This document shows, piece by piece, positions 46,888 through 55,932 of a stretch of 64,000 nucleotides of DNA (positions are counted from its first letter, which is position 1; each line of letters opens with the position of its first letter). Where the stretch lies: positions 62,001-126,000 of the forward strand of contig JAFSKN010000054.1 in assembly GCA_017448975.1 (NCBI GenBank). The letters run 5' to 3'. The notes under the pieces are model-generated. The model ran no database searches, was not told the origin of the DNA, and saw only the letters and a list, made by a program, of their open reading frames with translations. The DNA comes from Clostridia bacterium (GTDB taxonomy: Bacteria > Bacillota > Clostridia > Christensenellales > Aristaeellaceae). A program made the position numbers and the translations under genes.

Positions 46888-47815
46888 ATTCCTCCTGATA
46901 AGCCGCCCATTCTTTTTGATTGGCGCGGACGAAGTGGCCCGGTTCGATTTCCGCCCAGAAGGGCTTGTCCGTGGCGTAATCATGCACGGATTCGTCGTAA
47001 ATCAGGGGCGGACCCTCGGTGCGGCAATCGGGGGAGGGCATGGGCACGGCGGACAGCAGGGCCTTGGTATAGGGATGCAGGGGATGGCGGAACAGCAGTT
47101 CCGTTTCGCCCAGTTCCATGAGCAGGCCCTTATGGATGACGGCGATGCGGTCGCAGATGAAACGCATCACGCTCAAATCGTGGGAAATGAACAGGTAGGT
47201 GAGGCCCCGCTCCTTTTGCAGCTCGGATAGCAGGTTCAGCACCTGGGCGCGGATACTCACGTCCAGGGCGGAAATGGGTTCGTCGGCCACGATGAATTCC
47301 GGCTCCATGATCAGGGCCCGGGCGATGCCGATGCGCTGGCGCTGGCCCCCGGAAAACTCGTGGGGGAAACGGCTGGCAAACTCGGGCAGCAGACCCACGT
47401 CCAGCAGGGCCCGGCGCACCTTTTCCGCCCGCTCTTCCTTTGTGAATTTCCGGTCGGAATTGTACAGGCCCTCGGATACGATATAGTCCACCTTGGCGCG
47501 CTCGTTCAGGGAAGCCATGGGGTCCTGAAAGATCATCTGTATTTTCCGGGTCACTTGCCGGTCCAGTTCTTTGCTGATTTTTCCGTTGATCTTCTGGCCG
47601 TCGAAAATCACTTCGCCTCCCGCCGTTTCGTAAATGCGGATGATGGCGCGGCCAATGGTGGTTTTGCCGCTGCCGCTTTCGCCTACCAGGCCGAAGGTCT
47701 CTCCGCGATAGATGTCAAAGCTGACGCCCTTCACGGCGTGGAAAGGCTTGCGGCGGGAGCCGAAATCCACCTTCATGTCCCTGACGGACAGCAGGATCTT
47801 TCTTTCTTCGCTCAT
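46871..47815 (-). CDS. oppF: Oligopeptide ABC transporter ATP-binding protein (OppF type)
   Basis: The 314-residue ATPase has Walker [10 protein letters not shown] (about residue 46), the signature [15 protein letters not shown], Walker [13 protein letters not shown] and a C-terminal oligopeptide-transporter extension ([15 protein letters not shown]). The start at 47815 follows AGGAGG and overlaps the oppD stop as ATGA. The longer upstream frame only reads back through oppD. It powers import with OppD through OppB-OppC. Confidence 0.93.
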   Translation of the reverse strand: MSEERKILLSVRDMKVDFGSRRKPFHAVKGVSFDIYRGETFGLVGESGSGKTTIGRAIIRIYETAGGEVIFDGQKINGKISKELDRQVTRKIQMIFQDPMASLNERAKVDYIVSEGLYNSDRKFTKEERAEKVRRALLDVGLLPEFASRFPHEFSGGQRQRIGIARALIMEPEFIVADEPISALDVSIRAQVLNLLSELQKERGLTYLFISHDLSVMRFICDRIAVIHKGLLMELGETELLFRHPLHPYTKALLSAVPMPSPDCRTEGPPLIYDESVHDYATDKPFWAEIEPGHFVRANQKEWAAYQEELKKNG

Positions 47816-48846
47816 GCCAGTTCCTCCTGTTTCAGCCTTTGGAGCACCGGCGGCGGGTCTACCTTGGGCGCGTCGGGATGCAAAAGCCAAGTGCGGGCAA
47901 AGTGGGTGGGGCTCACCTCAAACAGGGGCGGCCGCCGCTCAAAATCGATTTTCAGCGCCTGGGGATTCCGGGCGGCGAAAGCGTCCCCTTTGATTTCCTG
48001 GAACAGGCTGGGAGGCGTGCCCTGGATGGAAAACAGCTTTTCTCCCTTCACGCCCAACTGGGGCAGGGAGGAGAGCAGCGCCCAGGTGTAGGGGTGCTTG
48101 GCGTCGTAAAACACTTCCCGGGCCATGCCGATTTCCACGATGTCCCCGGCGTACATGACGGCCACCCGATCGGCTACGTTGGCCACCACGCCCAAATCGT
48201 GGGTGATGTATACGGTGGTCAGGTGATATTTGTGCACCAGATCGCGGATCAGGTGCAAAATCTGTGCCTGAATGGTCACGTCCAGGGCGGTGGTGGGCTC
48301 GTCGCAGATGAGGATTTTCGGGTTGCAGGCCATGGCGATGGCGATGACCACCCGCTGGCGCATGCCACCGGAAAACTCATGGGGGTACTGCCTGCTGCGG
48401 CGTTCCGGCTCGGGAATGCCCACGTCGGACAAAAGATCGATCACCCGCTTGTGGGCGACCGGGCCGGTGACATGCTGGTGCAGGACAATGGCTTCCTCGA
48501 TCTGCATGCCGATGGTTTTCAGGGGGTTCAGGCTGGTCATGGGGTCCTGGAGCACCATGGCGATTTCTTTGCCCCGGATGGTGAGCCATTCCTTTTCGGT
48601 TTTGTACTTCGCCAGATCCTGGCCGTTATACAGGATGCTGCCGCTGTCGATCCAGCCGTTCTGGTCCATGAGGCCCATGAAGGTTTTGGTCAGCACCGAT
48701 TTGCCGGAGCCGCTTTCGCCTACGATGGCCAGGGTTTCGCCCTTGTACAAATCCAGGGACACGTCCCGAATGGCGTGAAGCACCTTGCCCCGAAGGGAAA
48801 ACTTCACGTTCAGATGCTGCACGGACAAAATGGGTTCCTGATCCAC
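47812..48846 (-). CDS. oppD: Oligopeptide ABC transporter ATP-binding protein (OppD type)
   Basis: The 344-residue ATPase has Walker [10 protein letters not shown] (about residue 40), the signature [15 protein letters not shown], Walker [13 protein letters not shown] and the H-loop THDLGVV. The C-terminal extension contains KHPYTWALL and a segment typical of peptide and nickel importers. It follows oppC by 12 bases and overlaps oppF. Confidence 0.93.
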   Translation of the reverse strand: MDQEPILSVQHLNVKFSLRGKVLHAIRDVSLDLYKGETLAIVGESGSGKSVLTKTFMGLMDQNGWIDSGSILYNGQDLAKYKTEKEWLTIRGKEIAMVLQDPMTSLNPLKTIGMQIEEAIVLHQHVTGPVAHKRVIDLLSDVGIPEPERRSRQYPHEFSGGMRQRVVIAIAMACNPKILICDEPTTALDVTIQAQILHLIRDLVHKYHLTTVYITHDLGVVANVADRVAVMYAGDIVEIGMAREVFYDAKHPYTWALLSSLPQLGVKGEKLFSIQGTPPSLFQEIKGDAFAARNPQALKIDFERRPPLFEVSPTHFARTWLLHPDAPKVDPPPVLQRLKQEELA

Positions 48847-48858
48847 GGTTTTCCCTCC

Positions 48859-50268
48859 TTACAGATGGTTTTTGGGGTCGGCTGCGTCGGCGAAGGCGTT
48901 GCCGATGATGTAGAAGGAAATGGTGATGACAGACAGCACAATAGCGGGGAAGAACAGCTGATACCGCAGCGACGCGGAGGAAATCAGCTTGCGCCCTTCG
49001 TTGATCAGATTGCCCAGGGAGGGCACGTCCACCGGCAGGCCTAAGCCGATGTAGGTGATGAATACTTCGCTGCCGATCGCGCCGGGAATGGCCAGCGCCA
49101 TGCGCAGCATGATGACCGAAACCAGATACGGCAGCAGGTTCCGCATCATGATCCGAACGGAGCCCGTGCCCAAGCAGCGGGAAGCTAAGTTATAATCCCG
49201 GTCGCGGATGATCACGATCTGATTGCGGATGAAGCGCGCCATGCCCAGCCAGCGCGTCAGCGACATGGCGAAAATCAGGGTGCGGATGCCGGGCCGCATG
49301 ATATAGGAAATGAGAATCAGGATGATGGTGGTGGGGATATTGTCCAGCACGTTGTAGACTTCGGTGATCAGCCGGTCCAGCCTGCGCACATAGCCCCAAA
49401 CGACGCCCACGATGATGCCGATGAACGCCTCAAAAAAGGCTACCACAAAGCCGATCCACAGGCTGGTGCGCGTGCCGCTCCACACCCGGGCCCAAAGGTC
49501 CTGGCCAATGTTGTTGGTGCCGAACAGAAAAGGATGCGCTGACGGCATGCTGTGCAGCGCCGTTTCCTTTACGGTGACGACCTTTCCGCCGTCCATTTCG
49601 CGCAGGCTTTCCGTCTCGGCGTAAAGCGGCTCGCCGCCGTTGGTGTAGTCCACGGGCTCTTCATAGACGGAAATGGGAAAATTGGATTTGCTTTCGTAGG
49701 GGGTAGCGGCGGGGTCGGCGGGCAGCTTCAGCTTGGTCTGGAAATTATTCTTCACATAGCCGACCACGCCGCCATATTCGATCTTGCACCAGTCTTCCCC
49801 GTATTCCAGCAGGGTAAAGGCCTGGCGCGCCTTCAGGGTAAGCGCCACGTTGGACACGGCGTACCAGTCCCCGTCGATGGCGCTGCCGATCAGGACCGTT
49901 CCCTCCGGCACGGTGATGTAAGTCGTCGTCAGGCTCGGCGCCTGGTTCTGCATCTGCATGCCGGTGACGGGGTTGTTGTAAACCGTGTTGGCCTCGTACT
50001 GGCCGGGCAGGTAAGGCTGGATGAACGTAAACAGCAGCACCAGCGCCAGCACGGTCAGCAGCGTGATGGCCAGGGGATTATGAAAAAACACGTTAAAAGT
50101 GCTGCGCCAGTAGGAATAGTTGGAAAAGCCCGTTTTTTCGGACGCCTGTTCGTCATATTGGGCGGGGGCGAACAGCGCTTTATCGATCTCCGGCAAAGGG
50201 GCGTCCTGGACAGCGGCGGTGATATGGCCCTCGACCCGGCGCTTGCGGCCCTCAAACAGCGACAGCAT
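48859..50268 (-). CDS. oppC: Oligopeptide ABC transporter permease (OppC type) with extracytoplasmic SH3-like insert
   Basis: The 469-residue permease is about 160 residues longer than usual. TM1 lies at about 63-86; the family core restarts at HPFLFGTNNIGQDLWARV (about 245) and carries five further membrane segments and the ATPase-coupling loop. The extra part (about 87-244) would face outside. Within it, residues 143-178 (LTLKARQ..., then LEYGEDWCKIEY, then GYVKNNF) look like a bacterial SH3 repeat, a fold that often binds cell-wall peptide. Its start overlaps the oppB stop as TGATG. Confidence 0.9.
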   Translation of the reverse strand: MLSLFEGRKRRVEGHITAAVQDAPLPEIDKALFAPAQYDEQASEKTGFSNYSYWRSTFNVFFHNPLAITLLTVLALVLLFTFIQPYLPGQYEANTVYNNPVTGMQMQNQAPSLTTTYITVPEGTVLIGSAIDGDWYAVSNVALTLKARQAFTLLEYGEDWCKIEYGGVVGYVKNNFQTKLKLPADPAATPYESKSNFPISVYEEPVDYTNGGEPLYAETESLREMDGGKVVTVKETALHSMPSAHPFLFGTNNIGQDLWARVWSGTRTSLWIGFVVAFFEAFIGIIVGVVWGYVRRLDRLITEVYNVLDNIPTTIILILISYIMRPGIRTLIFAMSLTRWLGMARFIRNQIVIIRDRDYNLASRCLGTGSVRIMMRNLLPYLVSVIMLRMALAIPGAIGSEVFITYIGLGLPVDVPSLGNLINEGRKLISSASLRYQLFFPAIVLSVITISFYIIGNAFADAADPKNHL

Positions 50269-51209
50269 CAGCGCGCACCCTCTTTCTTCACAAAACTGAT
50301 CCTCGGGTCGATCACGGCCATCAGCAGATCGCCCAGCAGCATGCCGATGATGCCGATGGCGGAATAGAGCATCACCAGCGTCTGCACCATGGGGTTATCC
50401 TGGCGGCCGATCACGTCCACCAGCAAGCCGCCCATGCCCGGCACGGAATAAAGGGATTCGATGTAGATGGAGCCGGAAATGGTATAGAGGATGGAGGCCG
50501 GGATATACTGGATCATCGGTACGAAAGCGTTGCGGAATACGTGGCGCATCATGATCTTCTGGCTGACCACGCCCTTGGCGCGGGCAAGACGCACATAATC
50601 CTTGTTGATTTCATCCAGCATGTAGCGCCTCAGCCACATGGCGTAGCTGGCGGTGGAGCCTAAAGACATGGAAAACACGGGCAGGATCCAGGTGATCCAG
50701 TTGGTTCGGTCGAACAGCAGCGAAATGTGCATCCAGTCGGTGCCGTAAAGCTGAATAAAAATATAATAGACCGCCGCGGGCACCGCGTTGATGAACACGA
50801 TGAACACCGTGCCGAATTTATCCCAGAATTTGTTTTTGCTGCGGGCCATGGCCGCCCCTAAGGGAATGCCCATCAGCAGCGACAGCGCCATGCTCATCAG
50901 GCCCATCTGGATGGAAAGAGGGGCCTTCTGGGCAATGATGCCGGCGATGGGCGTGCCCACGCTGTACCGGGTGGAGGTGCCAAAATCGCCCTGGAACAGC
51001 TTGGTGTAAAAATCCCAAAGCTGGGCCGGGATCGATTTGGTCAGGCCCAAATTGGCCAGCTTGACGTTGATCTGTGCCTCGCTCAGCTTTTCAAAATTGT
51101 CAAAGTAGCCCTCGATAGGCATTTGCCTGAGCAGCACAAACACAATGGTGATGACGATAAACAGCGTCAGCACGGACAGGGCCAGCCGCTTGAGCACATA
51201 TTTCACCAT
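50268..51209 (-). CDS. oppB: Oligopeptide ABC transporter permease (OppB type)
   Basis: The 313-residue permease starts MVKYVLKRLALSVLTLFIV at 51209; the longer frame upstream has a basic, non-homologous leader. It has six membrane segments and the coupling loop LARAKGVSQKIMM-type sequence (RLARAKGVVSQK). It forms the channel with OppC. It lies 414 bases after the oppA stop, with a cluster of hairpins between them that may reduce permease expression relative to the binding protein. Confidence 0.93.
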   Translation of the reverse strand: MVKYVLKRLALSVLTLFIVITIVFVLLRQMPIEGYFDNFEKLSEAQINVKLANLGLTKSIPAQLWDFYTKLFQGDFGTSTRYSVGTPIAGIIAQKAPLSIQMGLMSMALSLLMGIPLGAAMARSKNKFWDKFGTVFIVFINAVPAAVYYIFIQLYGTDWMHISLLFDRTNWITWILPVFSMSLGSTASYAMWLRRYMLDEINKDYVRLARAKGVVSQKIMMRHVFRNAFVPMIQYIPASILYTISGSIYIESLYSVPGMGGLLVDVIGRQDNPMVQTLVMLYSAIGIIGMLLGDLLMAVIDPRISFVKKEGAR

Positions 51210-51317
51210 GGTTCCATCACAACCTTTACGCGAACTCCACGCCGGAGGAAGCCAGCTTTTTTTAAAAAAAACGCGCACCCCCTACCGGGGTTTGAGGACG
51301 ACTTTCGTAGGGGGATT

Positions 51318-51576
51318 GTCAAGGGGTGTTCCCCTTGACTGTAATCCGCACCGGCGGCGTGTACGCCGGGAGGACGGAAAATTTCTGTAGGGAGCGAAGA
51401 CGACTGAAAGAAATTTTCCTTCCTTGCGGTTTTTCCGCCCGGAAATCCTGAAAGGATTTTAGGAAAAACCGTGCGGGGGGCACGCGGGGGGTATGCAATA
51501 CCCGCCCGCGGGTTACCAGGAAGCCGCAGGCTGAATGGTAACCACAATACATCGCGGAGGCGGCCGTCAGACCGCC
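51318..51576. repeat. Cluster of nested palindromes between oppA and oppB
   Basis: Perfect inverted repeats follow one another: 51318-51339 (GTCAAGGGG), 51351-51369 (CCGGCG), 51376-51419 (GGAAAATTTCT arms), 51427-51471 (CGGTTTTTCC arms enclosing AAATCCT/AGGATTT), 51489-51503 (GGGTAT), 51511-51543 (GGTTACC/GGTAACC) and 51559-51576 (GGCGG/CCGCC). None has a U-tract on the minus strand. The 414-base gap has no convincing gene. Confidence 0.75.
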
Positions 51577-51623
51577 CCCGTGATGATCTTTGTTCTTATA
51601 TGTTCCGTTTCTCAGTCAGCCGA

Positions 51624-53486
51624 TCATTTGCCCTGGGCGGTGAGTTCTTCCAGCCAGGCGTCATAGGCGTCGTAATATTCGTCGGTGCTCATGGGCTTCT
51701 CCAGGAGATGCTGGCCCTTGAAGCGGCAGGTGGCCAGACCGGTGGGAGCGAACTGCGCCTCGAAGGGATTCAGGCGGGAGGCCGTATAGCCGGCGGTATC
51801 GGAGCCGAAGGGGATGGCGACGGCGTGATTGAGCAGATACGCTTCCGCCGCGGCATAAGCCTGATAGCGTGCTTCCGGATCGGTGGTGGAGGCTTTGCCC
51901 GCGGCATTCAGCAGGTTAAAGTAGGTCAGGGTGCCGTCCTCGTCGAAGAGGTCAGCCTGGGTGGCAAACTTGAAGAAGTTGTAGTTGTTGCCATCCTTGA
52001 AGGGGCTGGTCATGTTCTCGGGATCGTCGTAGTCCAGGCCCCAGTTGCACTTCAGGAAAGCATAGTTACCGGAGCGGCGGATCGCCTTGAGGAAACCCGA
52101 GGAGGGACCGGCTTCGATGACGATATCGATGTAATCCTTGCCCAGCAGGCCTTCCAGCTGCTGCTCCACGACCTGGCATTCCTCGGCCCAGGTGGAGGAA
52201 GAGGGATTGTAGCTCATGAGGATCTTCACCGGGAAGGTGGCGCCGGCTTCGGTCAATTCCTTTTTGGCGGCGTCCCGGGCGGCCAGGGCTTTTTCGGTAT
52301 TGGCGGTCAGATCCGGGATCTCGGCCAGGGCCTTCACCATATCCGCGTAATCGGTGCCGTTATACACCACGATGCTGGCAGGGGTGAGGGAATCCCAAAT
52401 CAGGTCGGAGGGGTTATCGGGCTCGATAACGGTCTTGGCCTTCAGGCGGTCCAGGCCGAAGTACAGGGACTTGCGGAAATTCTCGTTATTGACGGCGATC
52501 TTCCAGTTATCGGGTTCGTATGCGGCGTCAAATTTGGGATCGAAGTTGAAGCAGAAGAAGTAGGAATACTGGCCGATCTGGCGCACGGGATGGATCAGGT
52601 CGGCCTTTTCCGGGTCAGCCAGCCATTCGGCGGCGATGGTGGGGGTGATATCGGCGGCGTCAACCTCGCCGCGCAGATACATTTCGGGAGAAAGGGTGCT
52701 GGCTTCCTTGTTGTAAAGTTCCTTGATGGTGGTGATATACACGTGCTCCGCGTCCCAGTTGGAAGCGTTCTTGGTGAACACGCGGCATTCCTGGGGCTTG
52801 AACTCAGACAGGATATAGGGGCCGCAGAACAGCAGGGTGTCGTTGCCGGTAGCCAGGCCGAATTGATCGCCCTTTTCTTCCAGGAACTTGGCGTTTACCG
52901 GCATGTAGCAGGAATAATCCAGCATGGAGAGGAAGAAGGGGATGGGCTCCATGGTGGTATAGGCGATGGTGTACTCGTCCAGGGCCTTTACGCCCACCGT
53001 TTCAAAATCAACGGGATCGGGGGCCGCTTCGCCCTCGCCGGGGAGCTCGGTGCTCTCGTAGTAGGCTTCCGCGCCCTCTAAATAATCGGTCAGGATCCAG
53101 GCGTTGGAGGCGTCGTTCTTGGCGTCCAGCACATACTGGGCGGCAGTCACAAAGTCGTCGGCGGTCACGCCGGCGTAGTACGCGCCGTTCTGATCCACCC
53201 AAGTGGCGCCCTTGCGGAGGTGGAAGGTCCAGGTCAGGCCGTCCTCGCTCTGCTCCCAGCTTTCAGCCAGACAGGGAACGATGTTGCCGTAAGCGTCGCG
53301 CTCCACCAGCGTGTCGATAATATTGGCTGCCACAGAGAATTCATTGGTGGTGCCTGTGGTCAGGTAGTTCAGGCTGGTCACTTCGCCGCTGTACAGCGTG
53401 GTATAAGTGGCCCCGTCTTCCGCCACGGCGCCGGTCATGCCGATCAGCAGCGCCAGGCAAAGCAATAAGGAAACAATTTTCTTCAT
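51624..53486 (-). CDS. oppA: Oligopeptide-binding protein of the ABC transporter
   Basis: The 620-residue protein is a family 5 extracellular solute-binding protein that captures peptides for OppBCDF. It starts at 53486 with a signal peptide (MKKIVSLLLCLALLIGMTGAVA, cleavage likely before ED). The binding lobe begins YSGEVTSLNYL and includes LAESWEQSEDGLTWTFHLRKG, the SBP family 5 pattern. The usual lipobox is not evident at the cleavage site; the only Cys in the signal is within the hydrophobic core, followed by a typical type I site, so it may not be lipid-anchored. Confidence 0.9.
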   Translation of the reverse strand: MKKIVSLLLCLALLIGMTGAVAEDGATYTTLYSGEVTSLNYLTTGTTNEFSVAANIIDTLVERDAYGNIVPCLAESWEQSEDGLTWTFHLRKGATWVDQNGAYYAGVTADDFVTAAQYVLDAKNDASNAWILTDYLEGAEAYYESTELPGEGEAAPDPVDFETVGVKALDEYTIAYTTMEPIPFFLSMLDYSCYMPVNAKFLEEKGDQFGLATGNDTLLFCGPYILSEFKPQECRVFTKNASNWDAEHVYITTIKELYNKEASTLSPEMYLRGEVDAADITPTIAAEWLADPEKADLIHPVRQIGQYSYFFCFNFDPKFDAAYEPDNWKIAVNNENFRKSLYFGLDRLKAKTVIEPDNPSDLIWDSLTPASIVVYNGTDYADMVKALAEIPDLTANTEKALAARDAAKKELTEAGATFPVKILMSYNPSSSTWAEECQVVEQQLEGLLGKDYIDIVIEAGPSSGFLKAIRRSGNYAFLKCNWGLDYDDPENMTSPFKDGNNYNFFKFATQADLFDEDGTLTYFNLLNAAGKASTTDPEARYQAYAAAEAYLLNHAVAIPFGSDTAGYTASRLNPFEAQFAPTGLATCRFKGQHLLEKPMSTDEYYDAYDAWLEELTAQGK

Positions 53487-53560
53487 GGGGGTTTCTCCCT
53501 TCCTTTGGATTACATGAAGAACCAAAGCCTTCCGCCGGTTCTCACGGTAAACAAAACATT

Positions 53561-53588
53561 AGCATAAAAATTTAAATATTGCAATCAA
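53561..53588 (-). promoter_or_regulatory. Candidate promoter of oppA
   Basis: On the minus strand, TTGATT (53583-53588) and TATGCT (53561-53566) are separated by 16 bases in a very AT-rich stretch. An overlapping TTGCAA-17-TAATGT pair is also possible. Confidence 0.45.
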
Positions 53589-53663
53589 TATACAAAGAAA
53601 ATGCAGTTTGCATACAGAAATACAGAAAACGCCCTGCTATTACCGATTATTTTGATAGGCGTA

Positions 53664-53692
53664 TTGACTTTTTCCTTTTGCCATGGTATGCT
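53664..53692 (+). promoter_or_regulatory. Promoter of the isc operon
   Basis: TTGACT (53664-53669) and TATGCT (53687-53692) are separated by 17 bases, and the transcript should start near 53700. Confidence 0.7.
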
Positions 53693-53703
53693 TTTGCCGT
53701 AAA

Positions 53704-53722
53704 CCCGACAAAAAAGGTCGGG
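53704..53722. promoter_or_regulatory. Probable IscR operator
   Basis: CCCGAC (53704-53709) and GTCGGG (53717-53722) flank an A-rich centre, with AAA before and ATTTT after. This fits the type 1 IscR consensus (ATASYYGAC...GTCRRSTAT) at most positions. It lies just downstream of the -10, where binding would block transcription of iscR itself. Confidence 0.55.
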
Positions 53723-53741
53723 ATTTTGGAAGGGGGCCTTT

Positions 53742-54185
53742 ATGAAGCTGTCCACCAAGGGAAAGTATGGGCTGTACGCCATGATTTTTCTGGCCCGGCG
53801 GCACGGGGAAGGGCCGCAAAGCCTGAAAGCCTTCGGGGAACTGAACCTGCCGGAAGCGTATTTGGAGCAGCTGTTGGGATCGCTTCGCCGGGCCGGGCTG
53901 GTAAACACCGTACGGGGCACCCAGGGCGGGTATCTGCTCTCCCGGGAGCCGGAAAAGATCACGGTGAAGGAAATTTTGGAAGCCATGGAAGGGCCTTTAT
54001 GCTTTGCGGACTGCGTGGCCGATTCGGACCAGCCGCCCTGCGCCCACAGCGGCGATTGCCCCGCCCGGGGGGTATGGGAATACCTGACGGGGGAAATCAA
54101 CGCGCTGCTGGGCCGCATCACCCTTTCCGATATCCTGAATCAAAATCTGCATCATCCTGAAAACGTTACGGAGGAAACAACATGA
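53742..54185 (+). CDS. iscR: Rrf2-family iron-sulfur cluster regulator (IscR type)
   Basis: The 147-residue regulator has an N-terminal winged helix (KLSTKGKYGLYAMIFLA, then the recognition region RAGLVNTVRGTQGGYLL) and a C-terminal Cys cluster (CFADC, then PPCAHSGDC) suited to bind a 2Fe-2S cluster. In this family the cluster-loaded form represses isc genes. It starts after GGAAGGGGG. It overlaps iscS by ATGA, and an IscR-like operator sits at its promoter, which supports autoregulation. Confidence 0.9.
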   Translation: MKLSTKGKYGLYAMIFLARRHGEGPQSLKAFGELNLPEAYLEQLLGSLRRAGLVNTVRGTQGGYLLSREPEKITVKEILEAMEGPLCFADCVADSDQPPCAHSGDCPARGVWEYLTGEINALLGRITLSDILNQNLHHPENVTEETT

Positions 54186-55363
54186 TGGATCGCATTTACA
54201 TGGACAACGCCGCCACCACCGCCATCTGTCCCGAAGCGCTGGCCGCTATGCTGCCCTGCTTCGGCGAGCATTTCGGCAACGCTTCCAGCATCCACGGCAC
54301 AGGGCGGGACGCCCGCAAGGTGCTGGAGGACGCCCGCCGCACGGTGGCGGATATCTTAGGCGCCAAGCCCGCCGAGATTTATTTTACCTCCGGCGGCTCG
54401 GAAAGCGATAACTGGGCCATCAAAGGCGCGGCTTTCGCCAACCGGAAGAAGGGCAACCACATCATCACCAGCCAGATCGAGCATCACGCGGTGCTGCACA
54501 CCTGCCAGTGGCTGGAAAAGCAGGGCTTTGAAGTCACCTATCTGCCGGTGGATGAATACGGCCTGGTGAACCCCCGGGACGTGGAAGCTGCCATTACCGA
54601 CAAAACCATCCTGATCACCATCATGGCCGCCAACAACGAGATCGGCACCATCGAGCCCATCCCGGAGATCGGCAGGATCGCCCACGAGCACAAGATCATT
54701 TTCCACTGCGACGCGGTGCAGGCCGTGGGGGCCATCCCCGTGAACGTGGACGCCTGGCACGTGGATATGCTCAGCCTTTCCGGCCACAAGTTCCACGGCC
54801 CCAAGGGCGTGGGCGCGCTGTACATCCGCACCGGCACCAAAGTGGATCAGTTCCTTCACGGCGGGGCCCAGGAGCGTGGCCGCAGGGCCACCACGGAAAA
54901 CGTGCCCGGCATCGTGGGCATGGCGGCGGCGCTGGAAAAGGCGGCGGCCAACCTGGAAGAAAACGGCGTGCGCCTGACCTATCTGCGGGATAAGCTGATT
55001 AAGGGCATCCTGGATGCCATTCCTTACACCCGCCTCAACGGCCATTCCCTGAAACGTCTGCCCGGCAACGTGAACGTGTCCATTCAGTACATCGAGGGCG
55101 AAGCGCTGCTTTTGCGCCTGGATTTAGCGGGTATCGCCGCTTCCTCAGGCTCCGCCTGCACCAGCGGCAGTCTGGACCCCTCCCACGTGCTGCTGGCCAT
55201 CGGCCTGCCCCATGAGGTGGCCCACGGCAGCCTGCGCCTGTCCCTCACCGACAGCAACACCGAGGAAGAGGTGGACGAGGTGCTGCGGGTCCTGCCCAAG
55301 ATCGTGGAGACCCTGCGGGCCATGTCGCCCATGTACGACGATTTTATCCACAGCGCGAAGTGA
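54182..55363 (+). CDS. iscS: Cysteine desulfurase (NifS/IscS)
   Basis: The 393-residue PLP enzyme takes sulfur from cysteine for iron-sulfur clusters. Visible are the N-terminal MDNAATT, the HCDAVQAVG Asp-Gln pair that holds PLP, the Schiff-base Lys in SGHKFHGPKG (about residue 202) and the catalytic Cys loop SGSACTSGSLDPSH (about 325). It could equally be named nifS. It overlaps iscR and is followed by a 569-base structured gap before iscU. Confidence 0.94.
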   Translation: MMDRIYMDNAATTAICPEALAAMLPCFGEHFGNASSIHGTGRDARKVLEDARRTVADILGAKPAEIYFTSGGSESDNWAIKGAAFANRKKGNHIITSQIEHHAVLHTCQWLEKQGFEVTYLPVDEYGLVNPRDVEAAITDKTILITIMAANNEIGTIEPIPEIGRIAHEHKIIFHCDAVQAVGAIPVNVDAWHVDMLSLSGHKFHGPKGVGALYIRTGTKVDQFLHGGAQERGRRATTENVPGIVGMAAALEKAAANLEENGVRLTYLRDKLIKGILDAIPYTRLNGHSLKRLPGNVNVSIQYIEGEALLLRLDLAGIAASSGSACTSGSLDPSHVLLAIGLPHEVAHGSLRLSLTDSNTEEEVDEVLRVLPKIVETLRAMSPMYDDFIHSAK

Positions 55364-55372
55364 AAGGGTACG

Positions 55373-55420
55373 CTGGGGCCTCCGCGGCCCCAGACCCTGC
55401 GGCAGGGGATGATCCCCTGC
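55373..55420. repeat. Two GC-rich hairpins after iscS
   Basis: CTGGGGCC/GGCCCCAG (55373-55393) and the near-continuous palindrome GCAGGGGAT-G-ATCCCCTGC (55402-55420) follow the iscS stop codon directly. There is no U-tract. Confidence 0.7.
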
Positions 55421-55495
55421 ACCCCACCCGGCGATCAGCTTGAATATAGAAACCAAACAATTTCCGCCTGCAGCTCGGAGATACGAAAGATGGGG

Positions 55496-55622
55496 GCTTC
55501 TGGCCCAAGAAAGCCGGGAAAATCCCAAGGAAAAAGCTCGCTTTTTCCTAAGGGATTATTCCCCGGCTTTCCCCGGATGCTTTGCATCCGGGTTGGCCGC
55601 TTTCAGCGGCCGGGCCAGAAGC
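55496..55622. ncRNA. Predicted four-way-junction RNA in the iscS-iscU gap
   Basis: An 11-bp perfect stem, GCTTCTGGCCC (55496-55506) with GGGCCAGAAGC (55612-55622), closes three inner arms. Arm 1 stacks GAAAGCCGGG/CCCGGCTTTC, AATCCC/GGGATT and AGGAAAAAGC/GCTTTTTCCT (55509-55571). Arm 2 is CCGGATGC/GCATCCGG (55573-55591). Arm 3 is GGCCGCT/AGCGGCC (55595-55611). Either strand could fold this way. It may be a structured RNA or a palindromic mobile element; I do not recognise the family. Confidence 0.45.
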
Positions 55623-55670
55623 ACAGCAGCGACAAGCGTGTTTCACCTTTCCAAGCAGCAGCGGGAAATT

Positions 55671-55854
55671 GCCTGATTATCCTATCAAGAAACTTCCGCG
55701 AGTGTGGGTCCAGGGAGGTCACCTCCCTGGTGGGGACGAACCTCGGACGGCCGCCTGCGGCGGAAATACCGTCCGAGGTGAGATCAGGCGAAACAAGCAA
55801 TGTCCGCATGAAGCGGACTTGCGAAGATTGAGCCTGCGGAAGGGGCAAAGCCCC
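55671..55854. repeat. Second nested hairpin module in the iscS-iscU gap
   Basis: GCCTGAT (55671-55677) and ATCAGGC (55783-55789) enclose CCAGGGAGGT/ACCTCCCTGG (55710-55730) and CCTCGGACGG/CCGTCCGAGG with an inner CCGC/GCGG (55741-55778). GTCCGC/GCGGAC (55802-55818) and GGGGC/GCCCC (55842-55854) follow. No coding frame in 55364-55932 looks real. Confidence 0.65.
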
Positions 55855-55932
55855 GCCGTCCCTTAGCGGTGATACGCAGTCAGTAACTTGTAAAAAACAG
55901 AATTTACATAAATAATAGGAGGAAATAAAGCC

